From Eudorina sp. 2006-703-Eu-15 (taxonomy: Eukaryota > Chlorophyta > Chlorophyceae > Chlamydomonadales > Volvocaceae): a stretch of 64,000 bases of DNA. The stretch lies in contig BDSI01000092.1 of the NCBI GenBank assembly GCA_003117195.1, positions 256,001 to 320,000 on the forward strand, read 5' to 3'. Position 1 is the first letter of the stretch; every line of letters begins with the position of its first letter. Under the pieces are notes generated by a model, which saw only the letters and a program-made list of their open reading frames with translations, did not search any database and was not told the DNA's origin. Below, in pieces: positions 23,062 to 33,845 of the stretch. A program made the position numbers and the translations under genes.

Positions 23062-25062
23062 GTTACATATCTGCCGGGCCGACACTGGCCGGGGGCGCTA
23101 ACCCGCCCCATACGGGAGACCGCCGAAGCACTTTCCCCCGGATACGGGGGAAAGGGGCGTAAGGGGCCTCTGTCCCCTCGCTCTCAACCAAGGGCGCGTG
23201 CCCGATCCCCGAGGATCGGTGACCGCTGTGCCCCCTCAAGGGAGTGGGCGAAGGCCCATCCCGGGCGGTCTGCGCCTCGCAGTCCGCTGTTCAACCTCCT
23301 AAAGTCCTTGCAGCACCCAGGGCGCGTTTCGGAGGCGCGCCCCTGCTTGGTGCGGTAAAACTAGCCTGGTCCCGCGTCCCAACCTAATCGTACTAGCTAG
23401 GGTTGCACCCTCCGGCAGGCCTGCCTGCCCAGCTGAGCCAGAGCGAGGCGGCTCGCACGCGTCAGGCCTTGCTGGGTCCGGGTATGCAGTCGGGTGCTCC
23501 ATGATGGGGCTATGGTTTGCACAAGGCAGCACATCACCACGCAAGCTTCCCTGTCGTACACCCCTTCCCGTCGCAAGCGGCCCTCGCCTACACGTCCCGC
23601 TCGCTGCCAACTCCCACTGGTCGGGCCCGACCCTCCTCGGGCACCCACGGATCCCCATCGTGCCCGGAAGTGGGCTTCCCTAGTCCCAATCCCTACACCC
23701 TAGCGTCTCGCGCTGCTATCTATCCATCACGAGTCTACGTCTACTGGCTGCACGCAGCGGATCCGGCCGTCCACCACCGATAGGATTGGGTGGTCCGGTC
23801 CCACCCCCTCCCATCCCCGTCGCGGTCGGCCCAGTTCTGCGAAACTGGCCACCCGCTGCCAGAACTCCATGACTGCGCGCGCCTTAGCTACATCAACCGG
23901 CGATGGGGCAGCCGGCGCCCCCGGCACGGGCTGTGCGCCGCCGTGGAGGGTCGCTGCACGTAACCCCACCCTCGCCCGCTCCATGGCCGTCAGCGCCGCC
24001 AGGGCAACGATGTCCCAAACCCCTTGCTGTACCCCCTGTGGCGGCTCAGCCAGCCACACGTTGGCTCGGGTGATGGGGCCCGGAACGTGTACCCCGATCT
24101 GCTGTATCACTGCCTGAGCGACCGGGCATGCCCAGAAATGGTGTGCCCGTGGTGAACACGGGTGGGGCCCCGCACCGCCGTACTCGCCACACCCGCACGC
24201 CTCGGGGTGGGCGTTGTGGAGGTGGCTGTTGCCAGGCAGCGGGACCCCGTCAACCGCCAGGCGCCACAGTGTTTCTTTGTGCTCTCGTTCCCACTTGATG
24301 GCCCAAAGCCGCTGTAGAGTGGCAGGCATGCTGAATGCCGGGGGCCCAGCCACTCCGTCTGTCTCAAGCTGTCCCCTGGCCTCCTGCTCGTATTCAGCAT
24401 GCTGTCGTGCCCGTGCGGCCGCCACCTCCTGCATCTGCAGCTGTGTCGCCAGCCGGACCGTCAGGCCACTAAGCTTGACCGTCAGCGAGTTGGCTAGCCT
24501 CCACCCCATCCGGTCCACAATCCGCCGACGGGTCTCTTCCTCGGACTCCAGGTCCCCCGCCCGCTCGGGATGGTCCAGCACCGCTGCTGCAGCTCCCCGC
24601 CACTCGTCGCTGATGTCGGCGAGTAGACAGTGGATGGCCGTCAGGGTCGGCCTCCGCCTTAAGGTCATGGACCCCTGTGGACCCAGGTGGTCGCGGACCC
24701 ACGCGTCCCATCCAGCACCGGCTGCGGGTGCCTCGCCGGCTGCACGCGCGACCCGCACTGCGTCTCCAACTGTGCGAAGCTTCCCGCATGCTGCCAGGCG
24801 TGTGTGCCGCCTCTCCAGGCCGGGCCACGCTGGCGGGCCCGCGGTGTCCCGCGTCTCCACCGGCGTGAAGTCCGGGTCCGTGTCGCCTGTGCGGTCCTCC
24901 ATGCCATCGTCCGCTGCCCCCGGAGTGGTGTTAGGTAGGAGTGGGTTCCCCCACAAGGGGATGTTGAAGCACCAGTCGCCGGCCGCCGGGAGTGGGGATG
25001 AGTCCACATCTTGCACCGGCGGGAGGCGGCTGATGTGTGTGTGCTGAGGCGGGAGGCGGCTG

Positions 25063-25110
<48 letters not shown>

Positions 25111-28100
25111 CCCATGGGTCGCTAGCTGCAGCGTTAGTTACTAGCGCCGCCCTGTCCGCGCCGCCCCCTCCCCGCGGCTGCGCCCCGCAGTGGCTGACGC
25201 GTCGGGGCCGAGAGGAGGAGGACAGCCCCGTGTACATCCTGATCAAGTACGAGGTGCCGCCCGCCCTGCACGACGACTTCATCGAACGATGGTGGGTGCA
25301 TCAATACACGGGCGCCCTCGTGTGCGGTTGGGGAGCCCGTGCGCGCGTGCGGGGGATGAGGGTGGCGAGGGTGGCGAAGGTGGCGAGGGTGGCGAGGGTG
25401 GCAAGGGTGGTGAGGGTGGCGAGGGTGGTGAGGGTGGTGGAGCACGTGATGGTGGGTGCATCGAATGCGACCCGCCAGGGGGAGGTCAAAGGGCCCGTCC
25501 GTCCGTCCGTCCATCCTTCCGTCCTTCGGTTCACCGGCCCGTCCATCATTTTAACAATGTGTCCGTTGGGGATCTCCGGGTGGCAGGTACGGGGCTGACC
25601 GATGGGGGCTGACCGCCATGGATAGTAACGCCATGGATGTGGGGGTATAAAATTGAGAAAAATAAACAAACCCGTAGAACGAACGGGGGGGTGTGTGCGC
25701 CGGCGGAATGCCACGAATGGATGGAAGGGTGGTGGTACGGCAGCGTCAGGACGGGCACAGCATCACAGCACAAGCGCTGGGTGGAGAAAATGTACGACAC
25801 GCTCGTACACACGCCAAGTGACCCGTGGGGTGCCCCCACCTGGCGGCCGAGCGGACGGTCCCTTCACCCCACAGGCGTCGTCGTCTCTTTTTAGCCCCAA
25901 CCCCACGCGCTGCCGTACCTTTTTGTTTTCCGTTCTCTCCTGCCGTACATCCTCGCAACCTGCCGTACATCGTCCCTCCCACGAATTTATACTTTCCCCA
26001 GGGACCGTCACGACAAGGGCCTCCGCGACGTCCGGGGCCTGGACTTCTACCAGCTGACCAAGGACCTGCGGGACAACGTGTTTTTTTGGTCGTACACTGA
26101 GTGGGACACGTTCGCTGACCTGGCGGACCACCACGAGTGAGGGCTGCGGGGCCGCCGCCACGCCTCTACTGCGCGCGGGGGGGGGGGTGTTTGGAAGCAG
26201 AGGGAGCTGGGCGGCGGTTGGGTGTTCCGCGGCTTTGGCGGGTGTGGGTTCAGATGGGGCATGGGGGACGGATTGTCCCCGACCCGGACTCCCGGAGGGG
26301 ATGTTACCTGCCCTGCGTGAGGGCACTGGAGTATGCAGTCTTCGCCGCTGGCGCCGCCGCTGCCGCCGCCGCTGCCGCCGCCGCTGCCGCCCACTGGCCA
26401 CTGCCCCCTGCACGTCTGTGTGTGTAAACGATAACTGAGCCGCGTCTGTGTGTGTGTGTGTGGCCCTCCCCAGCTCCAAGGAGCACCGCGACTTCCACGA
26501 CTGGGTGGACGACAACGACGTGCTGACGGAGGCCTTCCCGCTGGAGGCGGTGGGCGACACCAAGCGGGTGCGTGGCTGGGGGCGTGTGTGTGCGGGTGGG
26601 TGAGTGGGTGCACTGTGCAGGGCGTGTGCAGGGGCGTGTGGTTGGGTGGGTATGGGGGGAAGGGGCCCGCCGGGGTGGGGCCCGCCGGGGTGGGGCATGT
26701 GCGCACGCATGTCTCTCCTTCAGGGTCAAGAGCCAATCGAGCATAAGCGCAACATCACCGAACCGGTCTTGTTGTTGTACACAAGCTAGGATGGCTCCTG
26801 ACCCTAAGACACGAAGTCAATGGTGTTCTGGTGGAGTCTTAGGACCACACGGTCCCATACGGGGTCGACGGGCCGGCGCATGTCCCCACCGTTAAGAGGC
26901 ATTCCCGGGCATTCCGTTTTCCCTCCCCTTCACCGGTGGCGTGTTGTCGTGCTGTACGACAATCCGTACAGGAGTACCGCTTTGACCGCGAGGGCGAGGC
27001 CGCCGCCACCGCCTCCCGCAAGGCCGCCGCCGCCGACCTGGAGCGCCGCCGCAGCTGCGGGGGCAGCATCGAGGACTGGGACCCGCGCGAGGAGCCGACG
27101 CACGTGGCCATCAAGTTCCACATCCAGCCCAGCCAGGTGCGTGGGTGGGGACCCGTGGGACGGCCCGCGGAGGGGGTGGGGACCCGTGGGACGGCCCGCG
27201 GAGGGGGTGGTGACCCGTGGGACGAGCGGACGACACGCGCGGCGGCCAGGAGGCCGGGGCCGGGAGAACTGCGGCTCTTGTGCGTGGGGTGGGCCGGTGG
27301 GGCTGCCGTACTGCTGGCTGAGTCAGTCAGAGGGTATGCACGAGCGTGCACTTGGAACCTGCCCACCGGGCACTTCTGTCGTTTCGGAGTTTAGCGCAAT
27401 AAGGCCCCATCACCGCCCCACCGCCACCAGCAACAAGGGGCCACGGTGTTTCGTTGGGTGCGGGGTGCTCCAGGGGAGGTCGCTGGACGCTGTCACGAGC
27501 CAGGCGTGGGTCTTCCAAGACCTCGAGTAGGTGCGGCGCTGGGTGCTCCAGGGCTGGTGCTAGCTGGGTGCTGGGGTGCCTGTGTGGGCGTCCCTCCCCC
27601 TGCTTGGCTTTATCCGCTTCTGGGAAGCCAGCGAGTCTCGCGCACGTACTGCCGTGTGCAAACATTTTTGTTCGGCATCCGTACGGCAATTCGGTACGGC
27701 AGGTCGACAAGTTCCTGGATGGGTTCGAAGACGTGCAGGACAAGGTGGTCGAGGACGAGGACGAGAACCGCTTCTATGTGTGAGTAGTACGGCGTTCAGA
27801 CGCATGTTATGATTGCGCTCCGGTACATATGTATGACCTTTGACGAGCTCGGTGTGCAATGGGGAGAAGCACAGGTGCGCAAAACCCCTTCCGGGAGCTC
27901 CTCCTCTAGGAGGCGTTCGCTGATCGGATGGCCTTTCATGGGAGGAACCAGGAAGTAGCCCCACAGGAAATTGAAAAAAGGAAAGATGTTCTCTTCCGTG
28001 GAACCGAACCCGGGGGGTGAACCCCGGGGTTAAGGTGCACGTGGCTAGCTGTGGAGCCCAAACTGTTGTTGGACCACTGGTGCTGCGCCGTTCCACTGCA

Positions 28101-28784
28101 TGCCGTACATTCGGACAGCCGTACAGATGCACTATGATGTCCTGCCGTTCGCCGGTTAGTTGCCAGTGCCCAAGCCCCAACAACCCAACGCCCAACGCCC
28201 AATGCCCAACGCCCAACGCCCGACAGCCTGCGCAAGTTCGCCACCCTGAACCACCACTTCCTCGTCCGCGGCGCGTGGGACTCCCTGGACGGCTGGCTGG
28301 ACCACCTCACCTCCAAGCACTTCATCGATCTGCGCGAGTGAGTGATGCCGGGGGGGCGGGCGCCTGCGGGGCGGGGGGGCTTTGGGCCGCCCCCGAGTGT
28401 GGGGCGCGTCGGGGCGGGGGCCCACGCCCACGTGTCGGGGAAGAAGGCAGAGGGCTTTCACCCCTCCCCGGTCTCCGCAGCCCCTCCCCGGGCCCCCCTA
28501 GATGCGATCCAATTAATCGTTTGAGTCGAGGCGACGCCTTTCTTACACGCGCTGCCGCAACCCATGCTTGGCCTGAAGTGCACCTTCCTACCTGTTCATC
28601 ATCCGGTGCCCACCCGTGCTGATGCACACGGCATGCCGTACGGCTCGTCCATTCCGTGTACAATGACATCCACAGGTTCGCCAAGGAGAACGACATCGAG
28701 TGGTACACGGAGCCCTTCCGCGTGCTGTACACCAGCGAGTCCAAGGAGGAGTACCAGGCGGCGGCGGCGGCGGCGGCGGCGTGA
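22429..28784 (+). CDS. Secreted protein with two ABM domains, copy 2 (poly-Ala C-terminus)
   Basis: Eight exons: 22429-22605, 25191-25291, 26002-26136, 26474-26567, 26972-27136, 27703-27779, 28227-28337, 28676-28784 (TGA). Exons 2 to 7 have the same lengths and phases as copy 1; the product is 322 residues. The signal peptide is longer (about 36 residues, ending SGASAA). Domain architecture is as in copy 1. Exon 5 matches copy 1 at 164 of 165 bases, whereas exon 2 is clearly diverged even though it is equally long. At the 3' end copy 1 reads TAC-TAG; here it reads TAC-CAG followed by eight Ala codons before TGA, so the two C-termini differ. Intron 1 is 2.6 kb and contains a retroelement inserted in the opposite direction. 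The gene looks intact and functional. Confidence 0.83.
23012..23060. repeat. (TG)n microsatellite, tail of the intronic retroelement
   Basis: Uninterrupted TG dinucleotides. Read on the minus strand it is a (CA)n run directly after the retroelement 3' end ...ATATGTAACG, so it is probably the element's tail rather than an independent microsatellite. Confidence 0.85.
23061..25010 (-). mobile_element. 5'-truncated non-LTR retrotransposon in intron 1 of ABM copy 2
   Basis: The minus strand carries one open frame ending in TGA at 23727, then about 665 bases of 3' UTR and a (CA)n tail. The frame keeps only the C-terminal part of a polyprotein: a PLWGNPLL segment, an Arg/Ala-rich helical region, and a zinc-binding block of the zf-RVT type (KETLWRLAVDG, then CGCG... 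and AHHFWACPVAQAVI). No reverse transcriptase core or endonuclease remains, so the copy is dead on arrival, as is usual after incomplete target-primed reverse transcription. The terminal 170 bases match 37655-37820 in reverse orientation, which defines the family 3' end. The 5' junction lies near 25010, where the 26-base block GGCGGGAGGCGGCTGATGTG... is duplicated next to another TG run. It appears to be tolerated because it sits in an intron, antisense to the gene. Confidence 0.7.
25064..25109. repeat. (TG)n microsatellite at the retroelement 5' side
   Basis: A second TG run in intron 1 of ABM copy 2, ending about 80 bases before the exon 2 acceptor. It follows two copies of a GGCGGGAGGCGGCTGATG unit. 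Confidence 0.9.
25371..25440. repeat. 9-bp minisatellite (GGTGGCGAG)n in intron 2 of ABM copy 2
   Basis: About eight imperfect nonamer units (GGTGGCGAG, GGTGGTGAG, GGTGGCAAG). Confined to intron 2; copy 1 has no equivalent. Confidence 0.9.
27139..27230. repeat. About 32-bp minisatellite, three units, in intron 5 of ABM copy 2
   Basis: The unit carries GACCCGTGGGACGGCCCGCG and is present three times here. Copy 1 has one unit at the same place just after exon 5 (19075-19110), so the array expanded after duplication. Confidence 0.85.
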
Positions 28785-31741
28785 GGTCGGGAGCGGGGAG
28801 GGGTGCGGGAGGAGGGGTGCGGCTGGCCCGTCGGGTCGTCTTCGGCGGCGGTGCGTGGCGGGAGCGGAGGCGGAAGTATCATACTCCCTTGAAGCGCGGC
28901 GTTCCCTGGGGGTGCCCCCACAATTAACGGCATATTGCTGAGCGACTGCGCCGAGTCAATTCGGGTGGAGGCGCTTCCGTCCGCGTCCCGCGAGGCCTTC
29001 GTCCACGAAACCAAGATGAGGGGGCCGTGCGCGCACGATGGCAATGGCACTAGGACGGCGTCATGTGGTCCGTCTCCCTCTCGAAGGAGGAGCTAGGTAG
29101 ATGCTGCTGAGTCGGGGCTGCCGACGTCTGGACCGCACGGCGAGGGCATTGGTCGGTCTCCACACGGGCGGCGGGGCATGTTGTCTTGAATGTGTTTTCC
29201 ATTATTGCGCCAGGGATGAGGTCGGCGGATTCCTTGTAGGAAGGTTTTTGTTGCGTTTATAGGAGGGCCGTCTGTCAGTTTAGGCATGCGCGGAGGCTGA
29301 CGCGCAGATAGATCAGCTCTCGATCATGCGGCTACGGGGCTGCGCTCGTTGCCTTTGCGCGCCGTACGGTCGTACCCTACCCACCGATCTGCCTCTTGCC
29401 TAATCCATCCAAACAGCATGCATGCATGCGACATTGCATTCGAAACGCACCCGCATCGCTCGTTGCTATGTTTTAGTTGCAGGGCCGGGATAGATGTCGC
29501 CTCGCAGAGTCCGCAGCGGCTGCCGCGGCTGAACGGCTCCCTGGGGCACGTCTTCGATCTGTTAAGGACTGGAGTCGTCCCGACGTTGTTTACAGATAGT
29601 AGTCCGGGGAAATCCGGATGGAAGTACGTGTTGAGTGTTCGTACGTACGTGCACGACGGGGTACCGTACACCTCAACCGGTCCGTTGTTGCCGCGTCACG
29701 CACTTGTAACTCTATAAGGTTTGGCACGGTCCTCGACTGCGCGTTTGGTTCCGCTGCACGTGGATGATCCCTCACGTCCACACACCCGTGAGTTGCGATC
29801 GATAACATCTCGAGGTAGCAGAAGGGCGTGCCGCTGACCCTCGGGGGCGAGGCTCAGAACCCCGGGGTACAGGGGACGCCGATCCAGTAGTCCCAACCCT
29901 GTCGCACGACGTGCCTCGCCAGTCGCCGCTCAGCGTAGCACAACGGACGGACTGCGCAGCACATCCCCGATAGCGGAGCGGCGCAGCGCAGCGCGTCCCC
30001 AGCGCTGCGCCGCAGCGCGCCCGACGTCTTGGCCCAACACAGATTTCGTTCCCGGCAGGAAGCCACACACGCCTCCCCTGGACCTCGACCATCGCTCCCG
30101 GAGTCCCTCCCGGATCGTCTGGGTACAGCGCCACAGGGCGCCACTCAAAGCGAACGTCGAGGTGGGTGGGCTCCAGTGTCGGTGGAATCCCACAACATCA
30201 TCATTAGCAGCCATGTTATATCCGTCCGGCGCGACCCATCGAAGCAGGTCGTCATGCAAGCTGCAGCTGTTCGCAGTCGGCTAGGATGGTACAGATAGTC
30301 GAACCGTAGCCGGATCCCGAACGACATGAGGACAGACCCCCTGTCTTATTCACAGCTGATAATACGGATATGAGATTTTGGGCTATATAATGTAAGGGCA
30401 GCAGGTCCGTACGGCCTTGGCGAACGGTTTCCGCGCTTTTCGGCAGGTCTCGTTCCCTCCGTTTCGTCCGTAAGCATGATATTGATTTAGCACCGTAAGT
30501 TTTTTGTTTATATACGCTTTCAGAGTTGATACTCTGTATTGCACCTTCATAGTTAACACTGGCAAGCGGCATGACTTTGACGGTCATTCGTGAAGAGGTT
30601 GTCGCAACTACCGTAGCGCGTTTTCCAGATCGTCACAGCTGCAACGAGTCCTTACTGAGTTACATACACGAAGATTGTTTTCAGCGGGCCGCGACCCGAA
30701 CGATCCCGAAGGATGGCATGCATTGCGTGAGGTCATGTGCCATCGCTCTCACTCCATTCCGATAAAAGTTTGTCGAAACAAAGACCAGAGCGCGCTGGCT
30801 TCCTATCTGCAGCGCGTCTCGCGAAGCGAGCGTGCGGTAATCAAGGGGCGCAGCTTGTCGGGCGCTACCGTATTCGGTACGGCCTGCTGCTGCCCCGGGT
30901 ACTGGTGCTGGTTTCCTCAGAGGGTGCTGGGAACTAGTTGCCGTCGGGCGAGATACCGTACTGTTGAGGAGCTGGATGGGTTCTTGCTTGCCAGCAGGGC
31001 CGGATGGGGTTAGCGGTGCTTCCGGCGTCCAGTAGGGGGCGGCTTCCGTTCCGTTCAGTTCGGTGTCGACAGCCTGGCGGTTTGGCAGCAGGTAGTGGAG
31101 TGCTGCGGGAACTGCCGCAGTCGGTGGGGGAACGGCGGCGGAGCACGCGCACAGCAGCCAATGCCGGCGTGGGTACAGAAGCTCTCAGTGGCTGTTGGCG
31201 AGCCCGTGTTACAACACCATCCTAACGCGGAAACGAGGGACTGGGACCAGGGACAAGGGTCTAGATAGGGGGTATTCGCGCTGGCCTGTGAACAGGCAAA
31301 AGCCGTCATAGCCCGCGCGAGCCAGATGCGACCTGCCGAGTGACGACGGATCGTGTGTACAGCATCTAGAGGGTACGGGCCGTACGCCCGGTTTCCCCCT
31401 TTCCTCAGTCTGCACTTCCTGGCCTGAGTAGACACCTGTTGTTGTTTCTGGTTGGCTATAATTCTTGTGGGCGCCCGCAACCGGGCTCGGATCAAACGGG
31501 ATGAGAACGGCGGACCATAGCGCGGAGCGTTGCCTGGCTGGGTTGAAAGAGAGAGTCCAAGGAAGCCACCGCTCGATCGCGGTTCGGTTCCGCACATGCC
31601 CCTGTTGGGAGATGATTTCGGCTTTGTTTTCTTACCACACATCCACACATGCATACACGCCTGCGATGCCCTTATTACAGATGCATCCACAGAACCCAGA
31701 CAATCAACTCGGCTTCCGGTGTTCCGCTACGCAAACAACAC

Positions 31742-31793
31742 GACAGACAGACAGACAGACAGACAGACAGTCAGACAGACGGGCAGACAGACC
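31742..31793. repeat. (GACA)n microsatellite
   Basis: GACA/CAGA tetranucleotide run. Similar runs occur at 33007-33030, 37182-37221 and 38843-38867, so GACA is a recurring simple repeat of this region. Confidence 0.9.
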
Positions 31794-32806
31794 GGCCGCA
31801 GGTACGACATGTACTGTGCGGGCGGGCGGACGGCTGCTCAACCTGCGGAGCGCCGAAACGCGCCGTAACAGAGAAAACACACGCTCACACACGCACATAC
31901 CTGTTGTCGTACAGCGGTACACGTGGCGCAAGCGACAATCTCATACAGCCTGTCCATCCCTCGGCGTCCTAGGGCCCCCGCGGCCTCTTAACGCCAAAAT
32001 GCCATCAGATCAAAACTGACAGCCAGCCACCCACCCATAGTACCGCTTGGACACCCCACGGAGTAGTAGGACATGATGAAAAAGGAAACGGTACAGAGGA
32101 CTGGCCGCTGGAGAAAACGAGCACCGTCACACCCGCCTAGCTACGTACCAACGAGACTTGGGTACCAAGCACGGCGCATACGGGCCCCCCATGGCTGGCT
32201 ACCTAGGGCGGACCTGCCGGGATTGACTCCTGCCTACAGTCAGTGCTGCTATGTACTACTTCACACACACACACACACAAACACACCCGTTGAGGCGCAC
32301 CAAGCAAGGCTCAAGGCGCCGCCATCGCCCGGACACGGGGTCGCGCGGACCCAAACCCGATCCATCCAGTCGTTCATTTGAGGGAAAGATAAGAGCCGCT
32401 ACCGCTACCGCTACCCGCTCAGCACCACACACCTCCTCTACACGCCTGGAAGCCACCCCGCCGGTTCGAGCTTGCGCTTCTCCCGCGTCCCAACGATGAT
32501 GTCTGCTCAAGCCTAGACAGTGATGTCTGCTCCAGCCGTGCAATCCACGTGGCATTTCAAGGAAAGGAAGCGAGGCTGCCGCCTCCCGGGCGTCCGTACG
32601 TACACTCAATCAGCTGCCCATCTAATCTCGCCGGGTCAGCCAACGGGGACCAGCTACCGGCTGCCCGACCCATGGGCCTGCCCGACCTTTGGACCTGCCC
32701 AACCCATGCGCCGCCTCATAATGAGCACCTTGGCTGCATGCCATGGCGCTCGACGAATGGCGCGAACGGCTGCTGCTGTTGGTACTGCTGTTACTGCTGC
32801 AAACGC

Positions 32807-32907
32807 TCAAGCAACGGCAACGGCAGCTGCAGCTAGCGGCAGCAGCAGTCGCAGCTTGACAGGCAGCACGATCCGGTGCGCAATGTTCACCAGCGCAAAC
32901 AGAAAGC
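32807..32907 (-). CDS. Possible last exon of a DUF1279/FAM210-like membrane protein
   Basis: After an AG acceptor at 32908-32909 the minus strand reads a 33-codon frame to TGA at 32809-32807. The frame encodes a hydrophobic helix, then A-H-R-I-V-L-P-V-K-L-R and a second hydrophobic Leu/Ala stretch. This resembles the C-terminal part of DUF1279 (FAM210-type) proteins, where a helix with a K/R-x2-x-P-V-R motif precedes a final membrane helix. The resemblance is short and from memory of the family pattern, and I could not find the upstream exons, so it may be chance. The codons are GC-ending, as in the real genes nearby. Confidence 0.22.
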
Positions 32908-33701
32908 CTCCCAAGGACACGTAACAATAGGGTAAGGACAACATGACCTCCCAACTCCACGTCCCGTCCCGCAACGGCCCATCCCATCCAGGCAGATTCC
33001 CGGCGAGACAGACAGACAGACAGACAGACAGGGGAGGGAGCCCCCGCGATGGCGCTCGCCGCGCGTCCCTCTCGCAGCAAGGAAGGGGATTCCCCCTCCG
33101 TCATCCTCCGCAAACGGCAACCCCCCCTCCATCCCTCACGCACAAGTAGTTTTGCGGCCGGCTGCTGACATGCCGCGACCGCGCTGGACACAGCACCTAC
33201 CTCCCTTTCGGCACGATCTCACACAGAAAGGCAGGCATGGAACAGGGACCCCTCCTTACCCAACCAAAAGGCCGATGGCTCCTTTGATTCTTGACGGCAT
33301 GTGCGCATTGGCTTCCCCGGCTCCACAACTATAATAAGAATCAACGCCTACGTGCCCTAACGCGCGCTCTCCTCAGCTCCAGAATCGACCAGGCAAGCAA
33401 ACTGACCCTTCCGCAAACTGACTGTGACTGGCCGTAGGGACCGGGTCGCAGGCTACTACATACCGCACGTGTAACATTGTACGGCCCGTACTTTGTACGG
33501 CATGAAATCAATCTCAGGACGGATCATACAAGAACGTCTGGCCGGTCGGACTAAAGTGCCGACACCTCTCCCGGAGAGGCTTACCTACCTGCCTCTCCTG
33601 GCATGTGCACCTGCCATGGCCGCCGCGACGCGCCAAGATGCCTTGCCTGCCAGCCTGCCTGCCCCTAATGACCCGCTGCCCCGGCATCAAGCAATCCGGG
33701 A

Positions 33702-33845
33702 ATCGCAGATCCAGTACGACTGCATATCGCAGATCCAGTACGACTGCATATCGCAGATCCAGTACGACTGCATATCGCAGATCCAGTACGACTGCATATC
33801 GCAGATCCAGTACGACTGCATATCGCAGATCCAGTACGACTGAAT
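33702..33845. repeat. 24-bp tandem repeat, six copies
   Basis: The unit ATCGCAGATCCAGTACGACTGCAT is repeated six times; only the last copy has a change (GAAT for GCAT). As 24 is a multiple of three, it stays open on both strands (eight-residue periods such as QIQYDCIS), but no flanking coding evidence exists. It contains a GTAC word in every unit. Confidence 0.95.

Noticed and set aside
23727..25115. The 462-codon minus-strand frame as a complete host gene
   Set aside because: Its apparent start lies in a TG microsatellite and its text is the C-terminal end of a retroelement polyprotein; it is a truncated element.
33702..33845. CRISPR-like array
   Set aside because: The copies are directly adjacent with no spacers, and the host is eukaryotic.
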